A DNA stretch of 64,000 bases from Stappia stellulata DSM 5886 (GTDB taxonomy: Bacteria > Pseudomonadota > Alphaproteobacteria > Rhizobiales > Stappiaceae): the NCBI RefSeq assembly GCF_000423705.1, contig NZ_AUIM01000004.1, forward strand, positions 186,001 through 250,000, given 5' to 3'. The position numbers and the translations under genes are program-made. Positions 9,199 to 18,209 of this stretch are shown in pieces. The notes beneath the pieces were generated by a model. That model was not told the origin of the DNA, ran no database searches, and saw only the letters and a list, made by a program, of their open reading frames with translations. The first letter of the stretch is position 1; each line of letters opens with the position of its first letter.

Positions 9199-9741
9199 AT
9201 GATTTCGCGTATTTTCTCCACCATCGGGGCGCTGCTATTGCTGGTTGGCGTGACCCTGTCCGCGGGCGCGCAGCCGGCAGATCCGGAAAACACGCTCTAT
9301 CTCGACCTGAAGGACGGACGCGTCGTCATCCGCCTGCGTCCGGATCTTGCCCCAAATCACGTGGAGCGGATCAAATCGCTCGCGCGCGAGGGGTTTTATG
9401 ACGGGATCGTCTTCCACCGCGTGATCGACGGGTTCATGGCGCAGACCGGCGATCCGACCGGAACCGGAACCGGGGGATCGGATCGCCCCGATCTCGACGC
9501 CGAATTCTCTCCGCGGCCCTTCGAGCGTGGCGTGCTGGGAATGGCGCGCACGAACGATCCGGACAGCGCCAATTCGCAATTTTTCATCATGTTCTCCTCC
9601 GCCCCGCATTTGACCGGCAAATACACGGTTTTCGGCGAGGTGGTCGACGGCATGGAACACGTCGACGCGATCAAGCGCGGCGAGCCGGTTCAAAACCCCG
9701 ACAAGATCATCAAGTTGCAGGTTGCGGCCGACGTCGACTGA
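9199..9741 (+). CDS. Peptidyl-prolyl cis-trans isomerase, periplasmic cyclophilin
   Basis: Cyclophilin-type prolyl isomerase assisting protein folding. The 180-residue product starts with a signal peptide (hydrophobic core GALLLLVGVTL, cleavage after AGA-Q), so it should act in the periplasm. Catalytic elements FHRVIDGFMAQTGDPTGTGTGG and NSQFFI are intact. An AGGAGGT site precedes the ATG at 9199. The paralogue follows 48 bp downstream without a signal peptide, so the pair covers both compartments. Confidence 0.94.
   Translation: MISRIFSTIGALLLLVGVTLSAGAQPADPENTLYLDLKDGRVVIRLRPDLAPNHVERIKSLAREGFYDGIVFHRVIDGFMAQTGDPTGTGTGGSDRPDLDAEFSPRPFERGVLGMARTNDPDSANSQFFIMFSSAPHLTGKYTVFGEVVDGMEHVDAIKRGEPVQNPDKIIKLQVAADVD
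9669..9709 (+). repeat. 41-bp direct repeat shared by the two cyclophilin genes (copy 1)
   Basis: This segment near the 3' end of the first cyclophilin gene, encoding the IKRGEPVQNPDKI region, is identical base for base to 10191-10231 in the second gene, although the rest of the two genes has diverged. Confidence 0.85.
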
Positions 9742-9789
9742 CGGCCGCGTCCGACCCAATCCCAAGACGCATGAACAAGGAGCATATGC

Positions 9790-10260
9790 ATGACGGACTA
9801 CAAGGACCCGGAAAACACCCTCTTGATGGAAACCACGCAAGGGCCCGTCGTCATCGAGATGAAGCCGGATCTGGCGCCGGGCCACGTCGCCCGCATCAAG
9901 GAGCTGGTGCGCGACGGGTTTTATGACGGCATCGTGTTTCACCGCGTGATCGACGGTTTCATGGCCCAGACGGGCTGCCCGCAGGGCACCGGCACCGGCG
10001 GGTCGGGCACCAAGCTCAAGGCCGAGTTCAACGATCACAAGCACACGCGCGGCTCCTGCTCGATGGCGCGCGCGATGGATCCCAACTCCGGCGACAGCCA
10101 GTTCTTCATCTGTTTCGGCGATGCACCCTGGCTCGACGGACAGTACACGGCCTGGGGCGCGGTGATCTCCGGCATGGACAATGTCGACAAGATCAAGCGC
10201 GGCGAGCCGGTTCAAAACCCCGACAAGATCACGTCGCTGAAGGTTGCCGCCGACGCCTGA
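9790..10260 (+). CDS. Peptidyl-prolyl cis-trans isomerase, cytoplasmic cyclophilin
   Basis: Cytosolic cyclophilin of 156 residues, PpiB type. Active-site segments FHRVIDGFMAQTGCPQGTGTGG and SQFFICF are intact. There is no signal peptide. The C-terminus IKRGEPVQNPDKI is identical to that of the upstream paralogue. It lies in a same-strand run coaD, ppi, ppi, VOC, queA, tgt with gaps of 17-50 bp and is probably co-transcribed with them. Confidence 0.95.
   Translation: MTDYKDPENTLLMETTQGPVVIEMKPDLAPGHVARIKELVRDGFYDGIVFHRVIDGFMAQTGCPQGTGTGGSGTKLKAEFNDHKHTRGSCSMARAMDPNSGDSQFFICFGDAPWLDGQYTAWGAVISGMDNVDKIKRGEPVQNPDKITSLKVAADA
10191..10231 (+). repeat. 41-bp direct repeat shared by the two cyclophilin genes (copy 2)
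   Basis: Identical to 9669-9709. See that copy. Confidence 0.85.
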
Positions 10261-10277
10261 TTGGAAAGGTTCGTGCC

Positions 10278-10685
10278 ATGAATGAAGCCAAGGAAACTGC
10301 ACCGGTCCTTCGCGTGGCCCGACCGACCAACGACCTCGCGCCTCTCGAGCGCTTCTACGTGCAAGGCGCCGGTTTCCGGCGCCTTGCCGCGTTTTCGGAC
10401 CATGACGGCTTTTCCGGAACGATCCTCGGCTATCCCGCTGCGCCCTGGCATCTGGAGTTTGTCCTGGAAAAAGGCCAGATCGCGCCCCGGGCGCAAAGCC
10501 CCGAACACCTTCTCGTTCTCTATCTCCCCGACCCGGTCGAATGGCGCCATGCAGTTGACCGGATGACGGCACACGGGTATGAGCCGGTGCCCGCGCATAA
10601 TCCCTATTGGGAGGTCGCGGGAGCAACCTTCGAGGATCCCGACGGCTACCGGCTCGTTTTCCAGAACCGGGCGTGGGATCTCTGA
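10278..10685 (+). CDS. VOC (glyoxalase/dioxygenase-fold) family protein
   Basis: A 135-residue protein of the vicinal oxygen chelate fold. It shows the paired beta-alpha-beta-beta-beta modules: first APLERFYVQGAGFRRLAAF ... LEFVLEK, second DPVEWRHAVDRMTAHGYEPV ... ATFEDPDGYRLVFQN. The second module ends in the DPDGYRLVF signature. Most similar in layout to YycE-type small VOC proteins of unknown substrate. It is embedded between a cyclophilin gene (17 bp upstream) and queA (27 bp downstream). Confidence 0.8.
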   Translation: MNEAKETAPVLRVARPTNDLAPLERFYVQGAGFRRLAAFSDHDGFSGTILGYPAAPWHLEFVLEKGQIAPRAQSPEHLLVLYLPDPVEWRHAVDRMTAHGYEPVPAHNPYWEVAGATFEDPDGYRLVFQNRAWDL

Positions 10686-10712
10686 CGCCAGCCCCTTGAG
10701 CCCAGAGCCGCC

Positions 10713-11801
10713 ATGCGCGTCGACGACTTCGATTTCGACCTTCCCAACGAGCGCATTGCGCTTCGTCCGTCCCGTCCACGCGATGCCGCGCGCATGCTTG
10801 TCGTGCGTCCCGGCGGCGCGACGATGCTGGAAGACCGGGGCGTGCGCGACCTGCCGTCGCTGCTGGAACCGGGCGATGCGCTTGTTTTCAACGACACGAA
10901 GGTCATCCCGGCTCAGCTTGAGGGTACCCGCACGCGTGGGCAAGCGGTGGCGCGCATCGGTGCGACCCTCCACCTGAAAGCCGGGGATGACCGCTGGTGG
11001 GCCTTCGTGCGCCCGGCGAAAAAGCTGGTTGTCGGCGACCGTGTCCGCTTCGGTGAAGCGCAGGGCGAGACCTGCCTTCTCGGCACGCTCGATGCCACGG
11101 TCGCGGAAAAGCGCGACACGGGCGAGGTGTTGCTGGCCTTCGATCTGGCGGGACCCGATCTCGACCAGGCGATTGCCGCCGTCGGCCATATTCCCCTGCC
11201 GCCCTATATTGCGCAAAAACGCGGCGAGGACGCCGCCGACCGGGACGACTACCAGACGATCTACGCCAGAAAAGACGGCGCGGTCGCGGCCCCGACGGCC
11301 GGCTTGCATTTCACGCCCGAGCTGATGGCGGCCATCGACGCGCGCGGCATCGAACGCCATCTCGTCACGCTGCATGTGGGGGCGGGAACCTTCCTGCCGG
11401 TAAAGGCGGACGATACGAACGATCACAAGATGCATGCGGAGCGGGGCGAGATTTCGCCCGAGACGGCGGCGGCGCTGCGCGCCGTGCGCGCGCGCGGCAA
11501 CAAGGTCGTCGCGGTCGGCACAACGTCCTTGCGCATTCTGGAAAGCGCCGCCCAGGGCGAGGGCGGCCTTGCTGCCTTCTCGGGCGAGACCTCGATTTTC
11601 ATCACGCCCGGATACCGCTTCCGGGCCATCGACGCGCTGATGACCAATTTTCACCTGCCGCGTTCCACGCTCTTCATGCTTGTCAGCGCCTTGAGCGGAC
11701 TGGATGAGATGCGCGCCGCCTATGCCCATGCGATCGCGCAGGACTACCGCTTCTATTCCTACGGCGACGCCTCGCTGCTCTTTCCCAAGGACGCCCCATG
11801 A
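10713..11801 (+). CDS. queA: S-adenosylmethionine:tRNA ribosyltransferase-isomerase
   Basis: Cytosolic enzyme of queuosine synthesis that moves the ribosyl moiety of SAM onto 7-aminomethyl-7-deazaguanine at tRNA position 34, giving epoxyqueuosine. At 362 residues it is full length. The N-terminus [25 protein letters not shown], the centre [13 protein letters not shown] and the C-terminus [21 protein letters not shown] are diagnostic. Its stop overlaps the tgt start by 4 bp, so translation is coupled to the enzyme acting immediately before it. Confidence 0.97.
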   Translation: MRVDDFDFDLPNERIALRPSRPRDAARMLVVRPGGATMLEDRGVRDLPSLLEPGDALVFNDTKVIPAQLEGTRTRGQAVARIGATLHLKAGDDRWWAFVRPAKKLVVGDRVRFGEAQGETCLLGTLDATVAEKRDTGEVLLAFDLAGPDLDQAIAAVGHIPLPPYIAQKRGEDAADRDDYQTIYARKDGAVAAPTAGLHFTPELMAAIDARGIERHLVTLHVGAGTFLPVKADDTNDHKMHAERGEISPETAAALRAVRARGNKVVAVGTTSLRILESAAQGEGGLAAFSGETSIFITPGYRFRAIDALMTNFHLPRSTLFMLVSALSGLDEMRAAYAHAIAQDYRFYSYGDASLLFPKDAP

Positions 11802-12943
11802 CCGACCGCTTTTCCTTCCGTCTGATCGCGCAGGACGGCATGGCCCGGCGCGGCGAGATCGCGACACCGCACGGCCTGGTGCGCACGCCCGCCTTCATGC
11901 CGGTGGGCACCCAGGCAACCGTCAAGGCGATGTATCCGGGACAGGTGCGCGAGCTTGGCGCCGATGTCGTGCTTGGCAATACCTACCACCTGATGCTGCG
12001 TCCGGGCGCGGAGCGGATTGCGCGCCTCGGCGGCCTGCACACGTTCATGAACTGGCCGCATACGATCCTGACCGATTCCGGCGGGTTTCAGGTCATGTCG
12101 CTGGCGCAATTGCGCAAGCTCGACGAAAAGGGCGTGACCTTCCAGAGCCATATCGATGGCTCGCGTCACGTGATGACGCCGGAACGCTCCGTCGAAATCC
12201 AGCAATTGCTCGGGTCCGACATCCAGATGCAGCTCGACGAATGCATTGCGCTGCCTGCGCCGCGCGAGGATGTGGAGCGCGCGATGCGCTTGTCGCTTCG
12301 ATGGGCGGAGCGTTCGCGCCAGCAGTTCGAGACGATGGGCGGCCCGGAGCGCGGTCAGGCGCTTTACGGGATCGTGCAGGGCGGTGACGTGCCGGACCTG
12401 CGGGTGATCTCCGCGCAAACGCTCGGAGAGATGCCATTCGAAGGCTATTCGGTCGGCGGCCTCGCGGTCGGCGAGCCGCAGGATGTCATGCTGAGAATGC
12501 TTGAAGAAACGACGCCCGCGATGCCGGTCGACAAACCGCGCTACCTGATGGGGGTGGGGACGCCGGAAGACATTCTGGAGAGCGTTGCGCGCGGCATCGA
12601 CCAGTTCGATTGCGTCATGCCGACGCGCGCCGGTCGGCACGGACTTGCCTACACACGTTTCGGCAAGATCAACCTGAAGAACGCCCGCCATGCCGAAGAT
12701 CCCCGCCCGCTCGACGAGACGTCGGGGTGCCCGGCCGCGCGCGACTACAGCCGCGCCTATCTGCACCATCTGGTCAAGGCGGGCGAGGGGCTTGCAGCCA
12801 TGCTGCTGAGCTGGAACAACCTCGCCTATTATCAAAGCCTGATGCAGGGCATTCGCGACGCCATCGAAGCCGGAACCTTCGAGGATTTTCGGCGTGAGAC
12901 CCGCGAGGGCTGGGCCCGCGGCGACCTGTCCCCGCGCGAGTAA
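11798..12943 (+). CDS. tgt: tRNA-guanine(34) transglycosylase with degenerate zinc site
   Basis: Exchanges guanine 34 for preQ1 in tRNAs with GUN anticodons, the committing step of queuosine modification. The 381-residue product has the substrate-binding [12 protein letters not shown] segment, [15 protein letters not shown] and the nucleophile context [12 protein letters not shown]. Near the C-terminus the usual CxCxxC zinc ligands are replaced: residues 309-314 read SGCPAA, leaving a single cysteine, while the following YSRAYLHHL remains. I recall this form as common in rhizobia-related TGTs, so the enzyme is probably active. Overlaps queA by 4 bp. Confidence 0.96.
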   Translation: MTDRFSFRLIAQDGMARRGEIATPHGLVRTPAFMPVGTQATVKAMYPGQVRELGADVVLGNTYHLMLRPGAERIARLGGLHTFMNWPHTILTDSGGFQVMSLAQLRKLDEKGVTFQSHIDGSRHVMTPERSVEIQQLLGSDIQMQLDECIALPAPREDVERAMRLSLRWAERSRQQFETMGGPERGQALYGIVQGGDVPDLRVISAQTLGEMPFEGYSVGGLAVGEPQDVMLRMLEETTPAMPVDKPRYLMGVGTPEDILESVARGIDQFDCVMPTRAGRHGLAYTRFGKINLKNARHAEDPRPLDETSGCPAARDYSRAYLHHLVKAGEGLAAMLLSWNNLAYYQSLMQGIRDAIEAGTFEDFRRETREGWARGDLSPRE

Positions 12944-12962
12944 CCCGGTCGGCGCGCGCCGC

Positions 12963-13397
12963 TTAAGCGGAAACGCCGGGGCTTGCCGTCAACACGCATC
13001 CCGAGATTTTCCAGGTCCCGTCCGCCTGCTGCTCGAAGCTGTAGAGCGCAAGCCACTTACGCCCCTTCGCATCGGTGACGTAAACTTCCTGGACGGGGCC
13101 GCGCGCGGTCTCGCGGAGTTCGCCGAACGAGATGGAGGACGGGTCGTAGACCGGGGCGTACCCCCGCTTCACCATGTCGATGAATTGGTCCGGACTGGGA
13201 AACATGCGCTTGATCATCGGCGCAGCGTAGCCATAGGCGGCGTCCGCATCGCCCGCCCGGAATGCGGTGATCTGCTTTTCGACGATCCCCTTGAGCTGTG
13301 CGGCATCCTGCGCGATGGCGCTGCCTTGCATGGCAAGCATGAGCGTCAGACCGAGCAGACACCCGGTGGCAGTTCCTCGAAACGTCGATCCAGACAT
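12963..13397 (-). CDS. DUF4864 domain secreted protein
   Basis: A 144-residue exported protein. The ATG at 13397 starts a signal peptide (core TGCLLGLTLMLAMQG, cleavage after AIA-Q); in-frame sequence upstream is not conserved-looking. The mature region matches DUF4864: an N-terminal helix IVEKQITAFRAGDADAAYGYAAP, then FPSPDQFIDMVKRGYAPVYDP and a terminal sheet ending WKISGCVLT. The fold is NTF2-like and the role unknown. It is convergent with tgt, 19 bp away. Confidence 0.82.
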   Translation of the reverse strand: MSGSTFRGTATGCLLGLTLMLAMQGSAIAQDAAQLKGIVEKQITAFRAGDADAAYGYAAPMIKRMFPSPDQFIDMVKRGYAPVYDPSSISFGELRETARGPVQEVYVTDAKGRKWLALYSFEQQADGTWKISGCVLTASPGVSA

Positions 13398-13585
13398 GGT
13401 GGCCTCCCTTTGTTGGTCGCTCTTGTTACGCAGCGGAACGGCGGCCGGATGCCTCTGCCGGGCATCCACCGGCGCGCCTTGCAAAAACGCACGCCGGATT
13501 TACGCCTTGTTGACGGCGACAGGTTACGCTGAAAGCTTGCAAAAAGTGCCCGAACGGGCCGGTTTGAAACAAGGAGCGGGGCAGC

Positions 13586-13891
13586 GTGCTGAAAAAGCCC
13601 ACCGTGCGCGGGGAAGTTCGATCGACGCCACGTGTCGATTGCGCCGTGCCGGGCATCATCCAGGACAAGGGTGTGTCTATCGCCTGCATGGTGGAGGATT
13701 TGAGCATCACCGGATGCCGGGTCCGGCTAGGCAGCGCCATCGCTCTCAGTCAGAATTTTCTGTTCGAGTTTCCCCGCAAGAACATCAAGGTCGCAGCCGA
13801 ACTGGTCTGGCTCAACGGCGATGAGGCCGGAATCCGGTTCATTCATTCCGGCAGCACCGCCGACGGTGAGACCACGTCCGACGGTGCATAG
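13586..13891 (+). CDS. PilZ domain protein
   Basis: A 101-residue stand-alone PilZ domain, a candidate cyclic-di-GMP receptor. Both ligand motifs are present: an arginine pair RSTPR near residue 12, and DLSITGCRV matching the D/N-x-S-x-x-G pattern. The start is GTG at 13586 with AAGGAG about 9 bp upstream. No effector domain is attached. A GGDEF-EAL protein is encoded 1.4 kb away, a possible source of the ligand, but there is no operon link. Confidence 0.85.
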   Translation: MLKKPTVRGEVRSTPRVDCAVPGIIQDKGVSIACMVEDLSITGCRVRLGSAIALSQNFLFEFPRKNIKVAAELVWLNGDEAGIRFIHSGSTADGETTSDGA

Positions 13892-13915
13892 GAACGCTGC
13901 GCCTGAAGGCTCCGG

Positions 13916-15124
13916 TTACAACCGGTTGAGCAAGGCCCGTGTCGGCCAGCCGTCGGCCGGAAGACCCAGACGCGCCTGCTCGCTGCGCACGGCCGCCCGC
14001 GTTCCCGCACCGAGAATGCCGTCGATCTTGCCCACGTCATATCCCTTGTTCCGCAGCCGGGTCTGCAGGTCCTTCATCGCGGCATCGGAAAGCCCGTCTC
14101 CGGGATTGCCGGCATCATAACGGCTGGCACCGTTCAGGCGGGTCGCGAAATAGGCCGCCGACGTCGTGTAGATAAACGACTGGTTCCATTCCAGATAGAC
14201 CCGGAAATTCGGATAGGCGAGGAACGCTGGTCCATCCTTTCCTTGCGGAAGCAACAGGGCGGCCGGCAGCGAGGCTGCGGGCAGGCTGCCCTCTCTGGCG
14301 CGAACCCCGAGCCCGGACCAGTCTGCGACCGTCATGTCGAAGTGCAGGCCGGTCTTTGCCCAGGGGAGAGACGATGGCAACGCCACCTCCTGCAACCAGG
14401 GTTCACCCCGGCGCCAGCCGAGATGATTGATAAACCGGGCTGCGGTCATGATCGTATCTGGCGCGCTTTTCTTCAGGTCGACATGGCCGTCGCCGTCCCC
14501 GTCGATGCCGAACCGGATGATGTCCTCCGGCAGCATCTGGACCTGACCGATTTCGCCCGCCCATGCGCCGGTGGTGCGCCGGGGGTCGAGGTCACCGTGT
14601 TCCACCATTTCGATTGCGGCGACGAGCTGCGGACGAAACAGCTGCGGGCGCCGGCAATCGTGCGCGAGGGTTGCCAGCGCACTGACGGTGTTGAAGTCGC
14701 CCTGTACCGCACCGTAGTCCGTTTCCAGACCCCAGAACGCGGCGATGACGGGACCGGGCACCCCGTAGTCACGTTCGGCCTTTTGAAAGGTCGATTTGTA
14801 TTTGCGCAGATTGGCAGCGCCCTGTTTCAACCGGTATCCGCTGACCGATCGTTTGGAGAATGTGAGAAATGTCTGCTTGAACACGCCTTGCGCGCGGTCG
14901 CGCGACAGCACCTTGCGGTCGATCCGTGCCGCGTCGAGGGTTGCCGATATGGCCGCCTCCGAGCGCCCCTGCGCACGCGCCTCCTGTGCCACACCGGCGA
15001 GGAACGCCTGGAAATCGCCGCCGCAGGGCGTCGCGGCGTGTGCGGGCAGGGCCGTGCCGAGTTGAATGAGAACGGCGAACGCGGCCGCGGCTGCTGCGGT
15101 TGTCCGGATCTTGCGTGTAGACAT
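13916..15124 (-). CDS. Lytic murein transglycosylase with peptidoglycan-binding tail
   Basis: Periplasmic MltB-type (GH103) transglycosylase that cleaves the glycan between MurNAc and GlcNAc, forming 1,6-anhydroMurNAc. The 402-residue product starts with a signal peptide (TTAAAAAAFAVLIQLGTALPAHA) and has no lipobox, so it is soluble. The catalytic glutamate is in AFWGLETDYGAVQGDFNT. GEIGQVQMLPEDI and the AAYFATRL region complete the domain. Residues from about 340 to the end form a peptidoglycan-binding type 1 domain (LQTRLRNKGYDVGKIDGILG). The ATG at 15124 is preferred over one at 15157 because of the GGGAGT site just upstream. Confidence 0.93.
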   Translation of the reverse strand: MSTRKIRTTAAAAAAFAVLIQLGTALPAHAATPCGGDFQAFLAGVAQEARAQGRSEAAISATLDAARIDRKVLSRDRAQGVFKQTFLTFSKRSVSGYRLKQGAANLRKYKSTFQKAERDYGVPGPVIAAFWGLETDYGAVQGDFNTVSALATLAHDCRRPQLFRPQLVAAIEMVEHGDLDPRRTTGAWAGEIGQVQMLPEDIIRFGIDGDGDGHVDLKKSAPDTIMTAARFINHLGWRRGEPWLQEVALPSSLPWAKTGLHFDMTVADWSGLGVRAREGSLPAASLPAALLLPQGKDGPAFLAYPNFRVYLEWNQSFIYTTSAAYFATRLNGASRYDAGNPGDGLSDAAMKDLQTRLRNKGYDVGKIDGILGAGTRAAVRSEQARLGLPADGWPTRALLNRL

Positions 15125-15248
15125 GCCACTCCCTCGATGAACGGAATCGGACTTCATGATGCCGGAACGGTGAAGCCTGCAACAAGGGCTATCTGCTTCG
15201 ACACGTCAGAGTCTCCGGCAACCGGGGGCGTGGAAGCCACCCGTCGGC

Positions 15249-17426
15249 CTATCCGGTCCGCGAAACGGCAGCGCCACGCCGCACCAGGCCGAGGGCCTCG
15301 TCCAGCGGCAGGGCGATGCCGTATCGGTAACCCTGGCCGAAATGGCAACCGCGCTGAACCAGATAACGCTCCTGTGCCTCGGTTTCGATGCCTTCGGCGA
15401 CGATGTCCGCGCCAAGTCCGGTTCCCATCGAGATGAAACCGTCGATGATTACTTCCATCGACCGGTCTTGCCCGATGCAGGATATGAACTCGCGATCAAT
15501 CTTGATTTCATGAAAGGGAAAGGCGCGCAGGTGGCGCAACGTGCCGTAGCCCGTTCCGAAATCGTCGACCGCGATCCGGACGCCCAGATTCGTCAAGCGA
15601 ACAGCATGGGCCCGGATCGCGGCGGATGAGCGGGACACGAACACTTTTTCGGTGATTTCGAGCGTCAATCTCGGGGCGACCGAGACATGCGCGGCAAGCA
15701 GACCTTCCAGAGCAGCCACGCCCGACGAGGTCGCCAGCACGCTGTCCTCCAGATTGAACGACAAGCCGATATCCGAGCGGCCCACTGCATCGAATGCCGC
15801 GATGTCGCCAATCACCTGGCGGGCGATCACTTCGGAGAATTCCCTTTGAAGGCCGAGTCTGCCGATCTGCGACAGGAAGATCGCCGGAGTCAGGATACCG
15901 CGCACCGGATGCTTCCAGCGGGCCAGTCCCTCGAAGCCAACGACAGCGCCGCTGCGCAGGTCGACCTTTGGCTGATAGCAGACGACGAACTCACCCGAAC
16001 CGATCGCGGCTTCCAGTTCCTGCCGCTCCGCCAGGTCGGACAGCATTGCCGCGGAGTTGGGCCTGAAGGCGTGGAAGGACGGGCCGGCTTCCTGCTTTGC
16101 GATGTACATTGCCTGGTCGGCGGCCGCAATGAACGCGGCCGTGCCGCCTTCGACGTCCGAGCGGCGAACGATGCCGATGCTCGCGCCGACATGAAGCTCC
16201 TGACCGTTGAACGCAACCGGTGCCCGAACGGAATCGAGGAACCGGTTGGCGATCGCCTCAGGGTCGTAGCGCCCGTCCTGCATTGGCAGGAGAATGCCGA
16301 ACTCGTCGCCGCCGATGCGCGCAACCAGGTCTCCCGGCCGCGCGCTGCGTTCCAGCCGCTTTGCCAGGCGCTTCAACACGGCATCGCCGGCGTCGTGGCC
16401 GTAGGTGTCGTTGACCGGTTTGAAGCCGTCGAGGTCGAGCAGGATGTAAACAAGGGCGCCGGCGGCCTCGGGGGAGGCGGCCAGCGCCGCATTCATGAAG
16501 GTGTCGAAGGCCTTCCGGTTGGCAACACCCGTCAAGGCGTCATGCGTTGCAATATACTCGAGCTCCGCCTGCTTGACCTCGTGCTGGTCCGCAGTTGCCC
16601 GGTTCTCGATCAGTACGTCCTGAAGCGCCTTGACGGACTGGGCAATCCTGCCGAACTCGTCCGTCCTGCTGATAAAGGGCACAGTCACCGCCAGATCGCC
16701 GGCGAGGAGAGAGCGTATCGTGCGAACCAGGACATGGATCGGGTTCACGATCGTGCGGGCCGCAGCGAGGCTGATGACGATCGCAAGGAGGCCGGCGATG
16801 GTCGATGCCGTGATGAAATCTCGCGCCAGACGGTCCGCCGCCTCGATCGTGGCGGCCGTTCTCGCCCGCGACCGCATGCGGGCATTTTCCGAAATCCGGC
16901 GGGCCGCTTCCGAGGCCCGTAGGTAGACGGCATGGCCGCCCCGCGTGGCCACCGCGCCAAGCGTCGCATTCCGCAGGATCAACTGCATCGCGTTCTTGGT
17001 GTTCTTGCGGTAGTCGCCATAGGCGGATTGCAGCTCGTCGACGCCTGCCAGCCCGGCGCCGGCGAGCGCGTTGATGTCCAGCTTTAGCGTGCGCAGGCTC
17101 CGGTTGATGGTCTTGATCGTCGATTCGAGCTCTGAGCCCTCCACGCCGATCTGGCCCCAGGCCGAAAGCTTGTAGAGATGTGCTTCAATGCGGGCGAGTT
17201 CCTGCGGGACATTCGCCGCATGGATGAGCACCGGCTGCAATTCCTCGTAGCCGGCGGCGATCATCGCACGTTGCGTCTTCAACGTCTGCCAGCCGACAAA
17301 CGACAGCAGGGCGAGCGTCACAAGCATGACGATCGGCGCGGCCATCACGCGCACGACGATCGACCAGTTGGAAAACCGGATACGGAACCGGGACCTATCC
17401 GCGAGCATCTTTGAACCCGCCCGCAC
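15249..17426 (-). CDS. Membrane GGDEF-EAL cyclic-di-GMP enzyme
   Basis: Inner-membrane protein of up to 725 residues for cyclic-di-GMP turnover. Membrane helices lie at about 25-47 and 207-225, enclosing a helical periplasmic sensor. A HAMP linker follows (about 222-275). The GGDEF domain has an intact active site GGDEF at 372-376. In the EAL domain the signature reads EGL at 499-501, while ITEKVF, DDFGTGYGTL and VAEGIE are present, so phosphodiesterase activity remains possible. The start may be GTG 17426 or ATG 17408; both overlap the upstream cache-domain gene, implying translational coupling. Either or both activities may operate. Confidence 0.92.
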   Translation of the reverse strand: MRAGSKMLADRSRFRIRFSNWSIVVRVMAAPIVMLVTLALLSFVGWQTLKTQRAMIAAGYEELQPVLIHAANVPQELARIEAHLYKLSAWGQIGVEGSELESTIKTINRSLRTLKLDINALAGAGLAGVDELQSAYGDYRKNTKNAMQLILRNATLGAVATRGGHAVYLRASEAARRISENARMRSRARTAATIEAADRLARDFITASTIAGLLAIVISLAAARTIVNPIHVLVRTIRSLLAGDLAVTVPFISRTDEFGRIAQSVKALQDVLIENRATADQHEVKQAELEYIATHDALTGVANRKAFDTFMNAALAASPEAAGALVYILLDLDGFKPVNDTYGHDAGDAVLKRLAKRLERSARPGDLVARIGGDEFGILLPMQDGRYDPEAIANRFLDSVRAPVAFNGQELHVGASIGIVRRSDVEGGTAAFIAAADQAMYIAKQEAGPSFHAFRPNSAAMLSDLAERQELEAAIGSGEFVVCYQPKVDLRSGAVVGFEGLARWKHPVRGILTPAIFLSQIGRLGLQREFSEVIARQVIGDIAAFDAVGRSDIGLSFNLEDSVLATSSGVAALEGLLAAHVSVAPRLTLEITEKVFVSRSSAAIRAHAVRLTNLGVRIAVDDFGTGYGTLRHLRAFPFHEIKIDREFISCIGQDRSMEVIIDGFISMGTGLGADIVAEGIETEAQERYLVQRGCHFGQGYRYGIALPLDEALGLVRRGAAVSRTG

Positions 17427-17928
17427 ACAGGATCCGCTGACCGTCCTTCAGCAGAAAACATGTATGCAGGCCGCGGGCCGAAAGGCCGGTTTCAGGATGG
17501 GGAAACAGGAGGGAAAACACCTCCGCTCCGCTGCCGTCGGCGGATTCGCGCGCGAGACGCGCCCAGTAGCGGCCCTCGATATCCGTGATGTTGCTCACGT
17601 CGATACCGACAAGGTCCGGATGTCCAACATCATACCAACTCACTCCCGAGACCGTCACCCCCCAGACATGAAGGCCGTTCGCCTTCCGCCTCCAGGGCGT
17701 CTCCTTGAAGGCGTCAAGTGCTTCGACCAGTCCTTTGTCAGCCACGAATTTACGCGCAAGAACTGCCAGTTGGACCACATCCCGCCGCAAGTCTTCGAGA
17801 GTCGAGCCGGCCGTGCGCGCCTGAAGCTGCTCTATCGTCGTGGTTTCCGGTGAACCGACAGCCGGACAGGCGGCCCCCGCCAGAAAGCCGAAACAAAATA
17901 CAACTTTTAAGAGCGCAGATGTCGACAT
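17395..17928 (-). CDS. Secreted cache-like sensor domain protein
   Basis: A 177-residue exported protein: signal peptide (VVFCFGFLAGAACPAVG), a helical stretch, then a single cache-like module (GLHVWGVTVSGVSWYDVGHPDLVGIDVSNITDIEGRYW is the region resembling Cache_2 'GVxxxHPxLVGxxxxDxxD'). Cache domains bind small extracellular ligands. Here the module is free in the periplasm rather than part of a receptor, and the gene overlaps the GGDEF-EAL gene that follows it. A ligand-binding partner for that enzyme is the natural inference. Two or three cysteines may be paired. Confidence 0.7.
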   Translation of the reverse strand: MSTSALLKVVFCFGFLAGAACPAVGSPETTTIEQLQARTAGSTLEDLRRDVVQLAVLARKFVADKGLVEALDAFKETPWRRKANGLHVWGVTVSGVSWYDVGHPDLVGIDVSNITDIEGRYWARLARESADGSGAEVFSLLFPHPETGLSARGLHTCFLLKDGQRILCAGGFKDARG

Positions 17929-18209
17929 TGCGATCTCCGATTATGGAGAGTTATTTTATATAATGAGTCGTGAAGGAGTGTTTAAACGTCACGTGCACAG
18001 CATCATCGATGACGAATAAAGCAGTTTATGGGTAAATACACTTGTAATATTTCAGAATGTGTCGATGGCGCTGGGGTTCGTTCGCCGCCGGTTTCTGTCA
18101 AAGGCGTAGGTTTGACACGGTGGAGCGTTTTGCGCCCAAGGAATGCCTGAACGCGTCAACCGCCGCGGAAAGCCGATCATGAGTTCACTCCCATCCGCCG
18201 GGAGCGCGC
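17929..18209. other. AT-rich intergenic stretch
   Basis: About 280 bp between two minus-strand genes. It is clearly richer in A and T than its surroundings near 17940-18060 and probably holds the promoter of the cache/GGDEF-EAL pair. I could not assign a confident -35/-10 pair and see no gene. Confidence 0.5.
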
